A stretch of DNA of 64,000 nucleotides from Saccharothrix saharensis (GCF_006716745.1 NZ_VFPP01000001.1:682001-746000), one strand, 5' to 3'; positions 16,106-25,418 are shown, counted from the stretch's first letter. Numbers and translations are program-made. Notes: a model not told the origin generated them from the sequence alone.

Positions 16106-18228
16106 CCGCTGCGCTCCCCCAGGACGCGGACGGGGTGCGGGCCCGCACCAAGCTCGCCAAGAAGTGGGCCTACCTGCTCAGCTCCCGGACGTTCGTGCCG
16201 CTCGGCAGCGCGGAGCTCGAACGACGGCTGCTCGGCCTGGTCGAGCGGCTGTGCGCGGGCGTGGCGAGCGAGTCGTTGGCGCAGCGGGCCGGCCGCGAGG
16301 TCGGCGACGCCCTGGTCGACCTGAACTGCACCACGGCCGAGGCGTTGCAGCTGTCGTTGGAGGTCGTCGGCAAGGGTCTGTTCGGCATGCCCGCGCTCGC
16401 GCCGCCGGACCGGCTGCGCGAGCGCGTGGTCGACGTGGTCGCCTCGCTCGCCGCCGGGTTCGCCGACCGGGCCCGCGCGTCCGTGCTGGCGCAGCAGGAG
16501 CAGTTGGGCCGGTCGCTCTACAAGGCCATGCGCGAGGCTCAGGTGGAGCTGCAGTACGCCGAGTCCAGGTTCGAGCTGCTGGAGCACCACCTGTCGACCG
16601 GCATCGCGACCGCCGACGAGGACGGCGTGCTGGTGCGGTCGAACGGCGCGTTGGCCCGGATCGTGGACCGCATGCCCGAGGACCTGGCCGGGTCGTCGTT
16701 GTTCGACCTGGCGCACCCCGACGAGAGGGTGGCGTTGCGGGTCGACTTCGCGCGACTGGTCGACGGTGGCACGGGTTCGACGACCCAGCCGCGCCAACTG
16801 CTGCGCGCCGACGGCGAACCGGCCTGGGTCGTGCTGACCCTGTCCCCGCTGCGCCGGCTCGAAGGCCGTCCCCAGGTGATCGTGCTCGCCGAGGACGCCA
16901 CCGACGTCAACCTGCTGCAGGGCCAGCTCAACCACCAGGCGCTGCACGACGTGCTGACCCGGCTGCCCAACCGCCAGTACTTCACCAGCAGGTTGGAGCA
17001 GGCGCTGCGCACGGCCGAGCCCGGCGCCGGCGTCACCGTGTTCCACCTCGACCTCGACGGCTTCTCCCGCGTCACCGGCGGCCTCGGCCGCGCGGTCGGC
17101 GACCACGTGCTCAAGGTCGTGGCCGGCCGGCTGGAAGCGGTCGTGGCCGAGGAGAACGCGATGGTGGCCCGGTTCGGGCACGACGAGTTCGCGGTCCTGG
17201 TCGAGAACTCCCCGACGACGCCTGACGTGGTCACCCTGGTGCGGCGGATCAACGACCTGCTGGCCGTGCCGTTCCACGCCGGCGGGAAGCGGCTGGCGGT
17301 GTCGGCGACGATCGGCGTGGTGCACCGGCCGCCGCGCGACGCGACGCCGTCGGACGTGCTCGACTCGGCCGACCTGGCGCTGCGGCGGGCCGCCGGCAAC
17401 GGGCGCAGGCAGTGGGAGCTGTCCGATCCGGCGCGGGACGAGCGCGACCGGCACGCGTTCACCCTGGCCGCGACCATGCCGGGCGCGTGGGAGAACGGCT
17501 CGATCCGGGTGCTGTACCGGCCGGTGGTGCGGCTCTCGGACGGCCGGGTGGAGTCGGCCGAGGCAGTGCTGCGGTGGGACCACCCGGCGTTGGGCGCGCT
17601 GCCGCACGAGCAGTGCCTGGCGCCGGCCGAGGAGACCGGGCTGGTCGTGCCGTTGGGCGGGTGGGCCCTGCGGGTGGCGTGCGAGCAGGCCCGGTCGTGG
17701 CGGGAGGCGGGCCGTGACGTGCCGGTGCGGTGGGCGTTGACGCCGAGCCAGGCGGCGGACCCGGACCTGCACGGTGTGGTGCGCGAGGCGTTGTCCGACA
17801 CGGGGTTGCCGGCGGCGTCGCTGCGGCTCGGGGTGCCCGCTCAGGCGCTGTTCGGTCGAGGGCGGTCCGGGCGGGCGCCGTTCGGGGCGAGGGGTGAGGC
17901 GGTCGACAACCTGGGGTACCTCGCCGAGGAGCGGGTGGGGATCGAGGTGGAGGACTTCACCGCCGCGCCGGACGACGTGGCGCGGCTGCTCGACGGCGTG
18001 CCGGTGCGGGCGGTGCGGGTGGCCCAGTCCCCCGCGGCGCGGCCCGGGTCGGCGGTGGCGCGGGTGTTGGCCGGGGTGTTGGGCGTGGTGCGTGACGCCG
18101 GCATCGGTGTGACCGCGGCCGGCGTCACGACACCGGAACAAGCCCGGTGGTGGCGGGAGGTGGGTGCGGACACCGCGTCCGGTCCCCTGTTCGCTCCCGC
18201 CGGTCCACCGGACGTGATCACCCGATAG
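16102..18228 (+). CDS. PAS-GGDEF-EAL protein, both catalytic motifs degenerate
   Basis: 708 residues from GTG 16102. The ~150-residue N-terminal helical domain (RTKLAKKWAYLLSSRTFVPLG) is characteristic of actinomycete c-di-GMP proteins. A PAS domain follows (about 150-270, LLEHHLSTGIATADEDGVLVRSNG), then a GGDEF domain (about 285-435) in which the signature reads FGHDEFAVL. Last comes an EAL domain (about 455-705) where the motif reads AEAVLRWDHPALG and later metal-binding acidic motifs are poorly kept. Loss of consensus at both sites suggests it binds c-di-GMP or acts as a scaffold rather than making or degrading it. It is coupled to the upstream methyltransferase and its 3' end overlaps the convergent GH26 gene by 11 nt. 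Confidence 0.85.
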   Translation: MTAALPQDADGVRARTKLAKKWAYLLSSRTFVPLGSAELERRLLGLVERLCAGVASESLAQRAGREVGDALVDLNCTTAEALQLSLEVVGKGLFGMPALAPPDRLRERVVDVVASLAAGFADRARASVLAQQEQLGRSLYKAMREAQVELQYAESRFELLEHHLSTGIATADEDGVLVRSNGALARIVDRMPEDLAGSSLFDLAHPDERVALRVDFARLVDGGTGSTTQPRQLLRADGEPAWVVLTLSPLRRLEGRPQVIVLAEDATDVNLLQGQLNHQALHDVLTRLPNRQYFTSRLEQALRTAEPGAGVTVFHLDLDGFSRVTGGLGRAVGDHVLKVVAGRLEAVVAEENAMVARFGHDEFAVLVENSPTTPDVVTLVRRINDLLAVPFHAGGKRLAVSATIGVVHRPPRDATPSDVLDSADLALRRAAGNGRRQWELSDPARDERDRHAFTLAATMPGAWENGSIRVLYRPVVRLSDGRVESAEAVLRWDHPALGALPHEQCLAPAEETGLVVPLGGWALRVACEQARSWREAGRDVPVRWALTPSQAADPDLHGVVREALSDTGLPAASLRLGVPAQALFGRGRSGRAPFGARGEAVDNLGYLAEERVGIEVEDFTAAPDDVARLLDGVPVRAVRVAQSPAARPGSAVARVLAGVLGVVRDAGIGVTAAGVTTPEQARWWREVGADTASGPLFAPAGPPDVITR

Positions 18229-20290
18229 CGCAAGTCAAGGCAGGCGCTGTCGGGGAGCCACTGGCGAGGTAGCCGAAGGTGGTGCTCTCCCCCGGCTTGA
18301 CGGCCGCGTTCCACGAGACGTTCTTCGCCGTCGCGGTCGTGCCGTCGGTGGTGATGGTCGCGCCCCAGGCGTGCCGGATCCGGTCGTCCGCGAACGGCCA
18401 GGTCACCCGCCAGCCCGCGGACGGCGAGTTCTCCTGGTGCCGCACCGTGATCTCGACGTGGTAGCCGGTGCCCCACTGCGCGATGACGCGCATGGTCGCG
18501 GTGCAGTCGCCCGGGGTCTCCTTGAAGTCGGGCAGCTCGTCGAGCGTGATGACATCGGTGTGGTCGTAGACGCGCTGCACGAAGTCGCGCGGGTTCACCA
18601 CGCCGTCCTGGATGAACGAGCCGGACCAGGTGACGAACCACGACCAGCGGGCTTCGTAGGCGCGCACCAGGTCCGGGTCCGGGATGGAGCCGACCTCGCC
18701 CAGCGCGACCAGCTTGCGGTCGCCGCCCAGCTCCACCAGGCGCTCGTACGGTCCGATCACCGGGCCGTGGTCGCCCTGCGGCGGGTAGGAGTCCATGCTG
18801 ACCACGTCGACCACGTCGGCACCGGGGTACCAGTCGGGTGAGACGGAGTTCCACACCCAGATCAGGTTGTGCAGGCCGTGGTGGCCGACCAGCCGCTGGT
18901 GCAGGAGCCGGTACAGCTCCTTGGCCGGTTCGGGGCCCTTCGCGCCCCACCAGAACCAGCCGCCCTCGGCCTCGTGCAGCGGTCGCCACAGCACCGGGAC
19001 CTCGGCGTCGGCCAGGCGCTTGAGCTGCACGGCGATGGCGTCCATGTCGCGGATCAGGAGCCGGTAGTCGGTCGAGGTCGGGTCCGCGAGCGCGGCGGCG
19101 AGGTCGAACGTCGTGGCGTCGGTGTAGAAGCCGCGCCACCACTCCTTGCCCGGCTGGTCGATCAGGCCGGACGGCGCGTTCCAGTGCCAGGCCAGGGTGA
19201 CGATGCCGCCGCGGGCGTCGTGGGCCAGCGCGTGGTCGACGTCGCGGCCGACGGTGCCCCGCTCCACCCGGCTGGGCGAGTAGTCCATCAGGTCGTAGCC
19301 GCCGATGGCCGGGACCTTGCCGGTGTTCTGCTCGACCCAGTCGATGCTCGCCTGGTCCTGCTGGCCGGACAGGATCGTGGTGCCGTAGTTGCCGGCCAGG
19401 TAGCGCATCAGGCCCTTGGCCTCGGCGGTCGCGGCCGGGTCGGTGAGCGCGCCCGTCACCTGGTGCGGAGCGCGCGGCGCGCTCGGGGTCACCTTGATCG
19501 CGTCGATCAGGTACCAGCCCCAGTTGTTGGTGATGGTGACGGTGTTGTCGCCGCCGCGGAGCAGGACCTTGCCCGCCGGGATGGACGTGAAGGTGGGGTG
19601 CTCGGGGAACTGGACGTCGCCCAGGCCCGCGCCGTTGAGCGAGAGCGAGGCCGTTTTCGCGCCGTACGGGGTGGCGTAGAGGATGGTGAGGTCGTGCAGG
19701 CCGCCGGGGCTGTCCGGGATGGTGATCGTGACGCGGTCCGTGCCGGTGTCGAAGCCGGCCACGTAACCGCGGCCGGAGAAGCCCGCGACGCTCGACTCGA
19801 CCACGGTGCCGTCGAGCACGCCGTCCTCGGCTTCGTGGACGCCCGGCGCGGGAGGCGCGCTCGGGGTCACCTTGATCGCGTCGATCAGGTACCAGCCCCA
19901 GGCGGTGGTGAAGGTGAGCGTGTTGTCGCCCTCGGCCAGCGCCAGCTTCACGCCCGTCGCCTCGGTGAAGGTGGCACTCGCGGCCAGGGCCGCTTCGCCG
20001 ATCGAGGTGCCGTTGAGGGAGACCGCGGTCTGCTTGGGACCGTGGGGGGCGGCGTAGCGGATGGTGAGGTCGTGCAGGCCGCCGGGGCTGTCGGGGATCG
20101 TGATGGTCAGGCTGTCGGTGGGCTCGTCGAACCCGGTCACGTAGCCGGTGCCGGAGAAGCCCTCGGTGGCCGTGTCGACGGTGGTGCCGGTGAGGGTGCC
20201 GGTCTCGGCCTCGATCCAGGCCGCCGGGGAAGCGGTGGCCGGTGGGGTGAGGGTCAGGGCTATCAGGGAGACGAGCAGCAACAACCTCAC
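18218..20290 (-). CDS. Secreted glycoside hydrolase family 26 enzyme (CBM35-CBM35-GH26-CBM2), probable beta-mannanase
   Basis: 690 residues from GTG 20290, with AAGGGA about 9 nt upstream. Signal peptide 1-21 (LLLLVSLIALTLTPPATA). Two CBM35 modules (about 25-150 and 151-275; EAETGTLTGT and EAEDGVLDGT, both with SPGGLHDLTI and WGWYLIDAIKV) precede a GH26 domain (about 280-585). The acid/base Glu lies in LWRPLHEAEGGWFWWG and the nucleophile Glu in KLVALGEVGSIPDP. The last ~95 residues form a CBM2 cellulose-binding module (DCTATMRVIAQWGTGYHVEITV, final Cys in LTCAIG). Family members cut mannan or related beta-1,4 backbones in plant cell walls. The two CBM35 copies are near-duplicates. A CebR-type operator sits 55 nt upstream. 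Confidence 0.9.
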   Translation of the reverse strand: MRLLLLVSLIALTLTPPATASPAAWIEAETGTLTGTTVDTATEGFSGTGYVTGFDEPTDSLTITIPDSPGGLHDLTIRYAAPHGPKQTAVSLNGTSIGEAALAASATFTEATGVKLALAEGDNTLTFTTAWGWYLIDAIKVTPSAPPAPGVHEAEDGVLDGTVVESSVAGFSGRGYVAGFDTGTDRVTITIPDSPGGLHDLTILYATPYGAKTASLSLNGAGLGDVQFPEHPTFTSIPAGKVLLRGGDNTVTITNNWGWYLIDAIKVTPSAPRAPHQVTGALTDPAATAEAKGLMRYLAGNYGTTILSGQQDQASIDWVEQNTGKVPAIGGYDLMDYSPSRVERGTVGRDVDHALAHDARGGIVTLAWHWNAPSGLIDQPGKEWWRGFYTDATTFDLAAALADPTSTDYRLLIRDMDAIAVQLKRLADAEVPVLWRPLHEAEGGWFWWGAKGPEPAKELYRLLHQRLVGHHGLHNLIWVWNSVSPDWYPGADVVDVVSMDSYPPQGDHGPVIGPYERLVELGGDRKLVALGEVGSIPDPDLVRAYEARWSWFVTWSGSFIQDGVVNPRDFVQRVYDHTDVITLDELPDFKETPGDCTATMRVIAQWGTGYHVEITVRHQENSPSAGWRVTWPFADDRIRHAWGATITTDGTTATAKNVSWNAAVKPGESTTFGYLASGSPTAPALTCAIG

Positions 20291-20344
20291 GTCGTCTGGT
20301 CCCTTCACCGTCGTTGGTCTGGGCGCCGGCCTCGTCCCCCGTGT

Positions 20345-20360
20345 CTGGGAGCGCTCCCAG
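20345..20360. promoter_or_regulatory. CebR-type operator
   Basis: The palindrome CTGGGAGCGCTCCCAG is perfect over 16 bp and contains TGGGAGCGCTCCCA, the operator bound by the LacI-family repressor CebR of streptomycetes (released by cello-oligosaccharides). It lies between the GH26 gene and the divergent GH12 remnant, about 55 and 50 bp from their starts, and probably controlled both. Confidence 0.85.
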
Positions 20361-20396
20361 CGAGCATAGGCCGCAGGACACGCACAACAAAGGAGT

Positions 20397-20916
20397 TGTT
20401 CGTCGACGCCTCCACGAGTTCCCCGATCGGCCGCGCCGGGACTGGCCGTCGCCGGCGTGGTGGCCGGCCTGGCGGTCACCCGTCAGCCCGCCGCAGGCCT
20501 CCGCCGCGACCACCGTCGACCTCCCGACCAACGGCGCGCCGGTCGGCTACCCGTCGACCTACGGGGCTGCCACTACGGCACCTGCTCGTCGGGCAGCGGA
20601 CTGCCGCCGCAGGACCGGCCGGATGGGCACGGTGTCGGGCGACGTCGGCCACGCGACGGTGAGCGGGTACCGGAATGTGCCGGACGACCTCTCGCAGGAC
20701 CCGAACCGGTCCGAGCGGGACGCGGCGGAGTTGCCGATCCGGGGCAGCCACCCGGGGGACCACGACGACCACGACGTCGCAGGACAACGGGCCGGGGTGG
20801 CGGCGACCAGCGGCTGGAACCTCGCGCCCGGCAGAGCGTGACGGTCGGGTATCGGGCCACCGGGTCGTCGTCGGGCGCCCAGCGGGTTCACGCTGAACGG
20901 TGTGGCGTGCGGCTGA
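20397..20916 (+). pseudogene. Degenerate GH12 endoglucanase with CBM2
   Basis: AAAGGAG at 20390-20396 precedes a broken frame. Successive frames give a signal-peptide core (GLAVAGVVAGLAV), then ATTVDLPTNGAPVGYPSTYG, CHYGTCSSGSGLP, VSGDVGHATVSGYRNV, DPNRSERDAAELPI. After these come the end of a CBM2 (SGWNLAPG, SVTVGYRATGSSSGAQ, FTLNGVACG, stop 20914-20916). The order and wording match secreted GH12 cellulases, whose catalytic domain is followed by a linker and CBM2, but at least four frame changes and large deletions are needed to connect them. The catalytic glutamates are not recoverable. This is a dead cellulase gene sharing the CebR operator with GH26. Its last 29 bp overlap the SDR gene. 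Confidence 0.75.
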
Positions 20917-21781
20917 GGCCGGTGAGCGCGGTGGCGGCGGTCCACAGCTCCTCCTCGCGCCGCTCGTCGTAGGACTCCGGAGAGGACGGGATCACCTCGC
21001 CCCGGCTGATGTAGGAACCGCTGTCGCCGGGGCGGGGGCCCGCCATCGTCTCCGCCAGCAGCCGGCCCGCCCTGACCGCCGTGGTCGCGACCGGGAGGGC
21101 GACCAGGGCTCTGCCGACGGCGCGGAACACGGCGCGGCCCAGCCGGCCGGCGTCGCGGGACAGTTCCGTGTCGGGCACCAGGCCGGGGTTGTAGGAGTAG
21201 ACGTCCACGCCGTCGGGCAGGCGGCGCCGGAGCGCGTGGACGAGGTAGACCACGCCGAGCTTGCTGGTGGCGTACGCGCGTCGGCCCGCCTTCGCGGTGC
21301 CCTCCCCCGGCTTGGCCAGCTCGCGCGGGTCGTCCCAGCGCGGTGGCGGGATCAGGCCCATGCTGTTGTGCGCGCTGTCGTGCACGTCGCTGCCGACGAC
21401 GATGATGCGCGCCGGATTGGTGAAGCGCGGTCGGAGCAGGTTCAGCAGCAGGTGGTAGGCCAGCACGTTCACGCCGAACGTCATCTCGACGCCGTCGGCG
21501 GTCAGCTTGCGGGTGGTCGCCATCTGCAGGGCCGCGTTGCCCAGGAAGCCGTCCAGCGGCCGGTCCACCTCGGCGGCGGCGCGGCGGATGTCGCCGAACG
21601 ACGCCAGGTCGCAGATCACCTCGGAGACGTTGGGGTTGCCGGTGGCGGCGGCCAGTTCGGCGGCGAGGCCGGCGCGGCGGTTGAACACGAGCAGGTGGCA
21701 GTCGGGGTGGTGGCGCAGGAGGTGTTCGGCGGCGTGGCGGCCGAGGCCTCGGCTCGCGCCGGTCATCAAGGTCGTGCCCAT
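20888..21781 (-). CDS. Short-chain dehydrogenase/reductase
   Basis: 297 residues from ATG 21781, with GGAGG 5 nt upstream (the longer frame from 21799 lacks a ribosome site). NAD(P)-binding TGASRGLGRHAAEHLL at the N-terminus, LGNAALQ in place of the NNAG motif, and catalytic YATSK near residue 175 with an upstream Ser (VVGSDVH). The length and the wording LNLLRPRF...VVGSDVHDSAH place it with protochlorophyllide-reductase/retinol-dehydrogenase-like SDRs. Substrate unknown. It diverges from a TetR regulator across a 79-bp spacer holding a palindrome, so it is the likely target of that regulator. Confidence 0.85.
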   Translation of the reverse strand: MGTTLMTGASRGLGRHAAEHLLRHHPDCHLLVFNRRAGLAAELAAATGNPNVSEVICDLASFGDIRRAAAEVDRPLDGFLGNAALQMATTRKLTADGVEMTFGVNVLAYHLLLNLLRPRFTNPARIIVVGSDVHDSAHNSMGLIPPPRWDDPRELAKPGEGTAKAGRRAYATSKLGVVYLVHALRRRLPDGVDVYSYNPGLVPDTELSRDAGRLGRAVFRAVGRALVALPVATTAVRAGRLLAETMAGPRPGDSGSYISRGEVIPSSPESYDERREEELWTAATALTGLSRTPHRSA

Positions 21782-21811
21782 GGCAGCCTCCGCTGGCATT
21801 GAGTTCTAAGT

Positions 21812-21824
21812 GGTACTCAGTACC
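21812..21824. promoter_or_regulatory. Palindromic operator for the adjacent TetR regulator
   Basis: GGTACTCAGTACC is a perfect 6-1-6 inverted repeat in the 79-bp divergent spacer between the SDR gene and the TetR gene, next to a GTATAG that could be a -10. The position fits autoregulation plus control of the SDR gene. Confidence 0.6.
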
Positions 21825-21860
21825 GTATAGGACTTGATGCCGGGACGCTATGCTCTGGGC

Positions 21861-22451
21861 ATGTCGGAACGGGTGCCGCTGCGAGAGCTCAAGCAGCAGC
21901 GAGCGCGGGAGCAGATCGTGGAGGCGGCGTTCGAGCTGTTCGCCGAGCGCGGGTTCGCGGCGGTGACGGTCACCGACATCGCCGAGCGCGCCGAGGTGGG
22001 GCGGACGACGTTCTTCCGGTACTTCGGGGACAAGCAGGAAGTCGTCTTCTCGGACGAGCAGGCGATCGTGGAGGGGGTGACCGAGCGGCACCGGGCGTTG
22101 CCTGCCGTGACCGATCTCGCGGGTGCGGTGGCGCAGTTGCGCGAGGTCGCGGTGGGCTTGTGCCGAGAGCTGACGGCGGATGGCGAGCACTACCGGGCGC
22201 ATGAGCGGTTGCTGCGGGAGAACCCGGAGTTGCGGGACCGGGCGGCGCGGAAGTTCGCCAGGCTCGGGGAGATGCTGCGGGCCGCGCTGGTGGAGCGCGG
22301 GGCGTCGGCGGAGGTGGCGGTGTTGGCCCCGCAGATCGCGTTGGCCTGCTACGCGGCGGGGAACGCGTTGGCGGACGGGGATCCGGACCTGTTGGCGGGG
22401 GCGGTGGATGCGGCGTTCGGGCGCTTGAGTGAGTTGGGGGCGGAGGGGTGA
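21861..22451 (+). CDS. TetR family transcriptional regulator
   Basis: 196 residues from ATG 21861. The N-terminal helix-turn-helix is complete: REQIVEAAFELFAERGFAAVTVTDIAERAEVGRTTFFRYFGDKQEVVF (about residues 14-62). The C-terminal ligand domain is helical (ENPELRDRAARKFARLGEMLRAALVERG). It probably represses the divergent SDR gene; the palindrome at 21812-21824 is the likely site. Confidence 0.9.
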   Translation: MSERVPLRELKQQRAREQIVEAAFELFAERGFAAVTVTDIAERAEVGRTTFFRYFGDKQEVVFSDEQAIVEGVTERHRALPAVTDLAGAVAQLREVAVGLCRELTADGEHYRAHERLLRENPELRDRAARKFARLGEMLRAALVERGASAEVAVLAPQIALACYAAGNALADGDPDLLAGAVDAAFGRLSELGAEG

Positions 22452-22514
22452 GGGCACAGGGGTGGGGTGGATCGGGCGGTTCGTGTCGGGGTGATGGGTT
22501 AGGTTTCAGCTGCC

Positions 22515-25418
22515 ATGAAACTCATCGGACGTGATCATGCAGTGGGGGTGCTGCGCGCGGAGGTCGAGCGTGCGGTGGGGAGTCATGGCGGGTTGGTGTT
22601 GGTGGCCGGTGAGGCGGGGATCGGCAAGACGGCGTTGGTGACGGCGGTGGCCGAGCAGGCGCGGCGGTTGGGGGCGCTGGTGCTCGGGGGGTCCTGTTGG
22701 GACTCCGACAGCGCGCCGGGGTACTGGCCCTGGGTGCAGGTGATCCGGGCGTTGCGGCGGGCGGTGACCGCCGAGGAGTGGGGCGAGGTCGGTTCGGGAC
22801 CGTTGGCCGTGCTGCTGGGCGAGGCGCCGTCGGAGCACACGCCGGAGAGCTTTCCGCTGTACGACGCGGTGACGTCGGCGTTGGTGTCGGCGTCACGCCA
22901 CCGGTTGGTGGTCGTCGTGCTGGAGGACTTGCACTGGGCGGACCCGGCGTCGGTGAAGTTGTTGGAGTTCGCGGCGCAGCACACGTGGTTCGAGCGGGTG
23001 TTGCTGGTCGGGACGTATCGCGACAACGAGGTGGACGGGGAGGAGCACCCGTTGCGGCCGTTGCTCAGCCGTGCGGCGACGGTGGCGTTGGCGGGGTTGT
23101 CGTCGGATGAGGTCGGCGAGTTGATGGCGCGGACGGCGGGCCGCGAGCCGGCGGCGGGGCTGGTGGCCGAGGTGCACCGGCGGACCGGCGGCAACCCGTT
23201 CTTCGTGGAGCAGACCGCTCGGCTCTGGCACGGTGGCGGGCCGGTGACAGCGGTCGCGCCGGGCGTGCGCGACGCGTTGCGGCGTCGGTTGTCGTTGCTG
23301 CCGGGGCAGGTGGGCGGGTTGTTGACCACCGCGGCCGTGCTGGGGCGGGAGTTCCACCGGAAGGTGTTGGCGGCGACGGCGTCGTTGCCCGTGCCGGTGG
23401 TGGACCGGTTGCTCGACCAGGCGGCGCAGGCCCGGTTGGTGCTGGGGTCGGGCGGGGGGCGGTTCTCGTTCGCGCACGACCTGGTGCGCGAGACGTTGTA
23501 CGCGGCGTTGTCGGATGTGGACGAGCGGCACGCGGCGGTGGTGTGCGCGTTGGACGGGGAGTTGGCCGAGCACGTGTTGCCGGCGGACCTGGCTCGGCAC
23601 GCGTACCTGGCCGGTGGGAGGGTGGCCGCCGATCGCGCGGTGGACCTGATCGTGGCGGCGGCGCGGGATGCCAGTCGGCGGATGGCGGTCGAGGAGGCCG
23701 CGGGGCACTACCGACGGGCGTTGGAACGGGCCGAGGGCAGGCGGCGGATCGCGGTGGCGTTGGAGTTGGGCAACGAGTTGTACCACTGCGCGGAGCCCGT
23801 CGAGGCGCGCCGCATCTTCGAGGAGGCGGCGGCGCAGGCGCGGGAGGTGGCCGATCCCGGTCCTTTCGCGCAGGTCGCGTTGGCGGTGTACCGGTTCGCG
23901 GAGGACGAGGGGCGCGCCGGCGGGTTGGTGCGGGAGGCGTACGGCAGGTTGATCGGGCCGCCGCCGGACGTGCCGACGGAGGTGTTGGCGCGGGAGATGA
24001 GCCTGCACGCGACCGAGGCGGCGCGGGGTGGCGGTGACGACGACGCGCTGGTCTCCGGGCTGTGGGCGGTGCACGACACCACGATGGGCATCGGGAACGC
24101 CGACCAGCGGTTGGCGTTGACCGATGAGCTCATCAGCGTGTCGCGGCGCAGCGGCTCGCACACGGTCGAGCACTTCGCCACGTCGTTCCGGTGGGTGGCG
24201 CTCGTCGAGCTCGGCGATCCGCGGTACATCGACCAGGTGCACGCGTTCGTCGCGTTGTCGGAGCGGCTGGGCATGACCCGGTTCCACTTCTCGGCGGCCA
24301 TCGACCAGTCGATCATCGCGGCGATGCAGGGGCGGTTCGCCGAGGCGGAGGCGTTGCTGGCCAAGGCGACGGAGATGGGCGCGAGCAGCCACGCCGGGTT
24401 CCGGATGATGTACCTGCACCTGCGGTGGGCGTTCCTGGTGATGCGGGGCGAGTTCGCCGCGGTGGACGCGTTGGCGCCCGAGATCCTGGCGAGCAGCCAC
24501 CCGTTCCCCGGGTTGCTCGCGGGGATCGCGGCACTGGAACGGGGTGACGTGGCGACCGCGCGGTTGCACGTCGAGGACGACCGCCACCAGCCGGCGTTCG
24601 AGCCGTTGTGGTTGCGGTTCCTGGCGCAGTTCGCGCACGCGGCGGGTGATCGGGAGTTGGCCGTGCGGGTGCGGGAGCGGTTGGCGCCGCACCGGGGGAA
24701 GTGGTTGGTGTCGCTGTACGGGTGCGACGTGAGCGGGCCGGTCGACCTGTGGCTCGGCGTGGTGGACCTGGCGCTCGACCGGTACGAGGAGGCGGTCGAG
24801 GAGCTCGGGGCGGCGCAGCGGTCGGCCGAGCGGATGCGGGCGCGGCCGTGGGCGGAGCGGGCGCGGCGCTACCTGGCGGACGTGCCCGCGCCGACGGTGG
24901 TGCGGGACGTCGAGTTCCGGCGTGACGGCGACGTGTGGGCGTTGTCGTACGACGGGGTGACCGTGCGGATGCCGGATTCGAAGGGGTTGCGCGACCTGCA
25001 CGTGCTGGTGAGCAGCCCGGGTGAGCCGGTGGCGGCGGTGGCGTTGCTCGCGCCGGAGGCGGTGGCGTCGGCCCGGTTGGGTGGCGACCCGGTGCTGGAC
25101 GACGAGGCGAAGGCGAGGTACCGGCGCAGGCTGGCGCGGTTGGACGAGGAGATCGACCACGCGGTCGACGACGAGCGGGCGGCGGCCCTGGATCGGGAAC
25201 GCGCCGCGCTGCTCGACGAGCTGCGTGCCGCGGCGGGGTTGGCGGGGCGCACGCGCAGGCTCGGTGATGACGCGGAACGGGCCCGCAAGGCGGTGACCGC
25301 GCGGATCCGGGACGCGTTGCGGAAGCTGGACGGACGCCACCCCGGTCTCGCGGCCCACCTGCGGGAGACCGTGTCGACCGGGGCGACGTGCGTCTACTCA
25401 GGTCACTTGCGGTTGTAG
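22515..25418 (+). CDS. STAND ATPase regulator (MalT-like) lacking a LuxR helix-turn-helix
   Basis: 967 residues from ATG 22515. N-terminal AAA-type NTPase: Walker A VAGEAGIGKTALV (about 28-40), Walker B VVVLEDLHWADPASVKLLE, sensor RRTGGNPFFVEQ. A winged-helix/arm region is followed by about 450 residues of tetratricopeptide-like repeats. The C-terminus is not a LuxR DNA-binding domain. It has a strand-rich piece (DGDVWALSYDGVTVRMPDSKGLRDLHVLV) and a basic helical tail (ERARKAVTARIRDALRKLDGRHPGLAAHL) that recurs in actinomycete STAND proteins and may be an alternative DNA-binding or signalling module. Function unknown. TTG leucine codons are markedly frequent, unlike its neighbours. Confidence 0.75.
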   Translation: MKLIGRDHAVGVLRAEVERAVGSHGGLVLVAGEAGIGKTALVTAVAEQARRLGALVLGGSCWDSDSAPGYWPWVQVIRALRRAVTAEEWGEVGSGPLAVLLGEAPSEHTPESFPLYDAVTSALVSASRHRLVVVVLEDLHWADPASVKLLEFAAQHTWFERVLLVGTYRDNEVDGEEHPLRPLLSRAATVALAGLSSDEVGELMARTAGREPAAGLVAEVHRRTGGNPFFVEQTARLWHGGGPVTAVAPGVRDALRRRLSLLPGQVGGLLTTAAVLGREFHRKVLAATASLPVPVVDRLLDQAAQARLVLGSGGGRFSFAHDLVRETLYAALSDVDERHAAVVCALDGELAEHVLPADLARHAYLAGGRVAADRAVDLIVAAARDASRRMAVEEAAGHYRRALERAEGRRRIAVALELGNELYHCAEPVEARRIFEEAAAQAREVADPGPFAQVALAVYRFAEDEGRAGGLVREAYGRLIGPPPDVPTEVLAREMSLHATEAARGGGDDDALVSGLWAVHDTTMGIGNADQRLALTDELISVSRRSGSHTVEHFATSFRWVALVELGDPRYIDQVHAFVALSERLGMTRFHFSAAIDQSIIAAMQGRFAEAEALLAKATEMGASSHAGFRMMYLHLRWAFLVMRGEFAAVDALAPEILASSHPFPGLLAGIAALERGDVATARLHVEDDRHQPAFEPLWLRFLAQFAHAAGDRELAVRVRERLAPHRGKWLVSLYGCDVSGPVDLWLGVVDLALDRYEEAVEELGAAQRSAERMRARPWAERARRYLADVPAPTVVRDVEFRRDGDVWALSYDGVTVRMPDSKGLRDLHVLVSSPGEPVAAVALLAPEAVASARLGGDPVLDDEAKARYRRRLARLDEEIDHAVDDERAAALDRERAALLDELRAAAGLAGRTRRLGDDAERARKAVTARIRDALRKLDGRHPGLAAHLRETVSTGATCVYSGHLRL

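Noticed and set aside
18996-20200. Near-identical DNA between the two CBM35 copies considered as a transposon or direct-repeat structure
   Set aside because: It is explained by the duplicated CBM35 modules of GH26.
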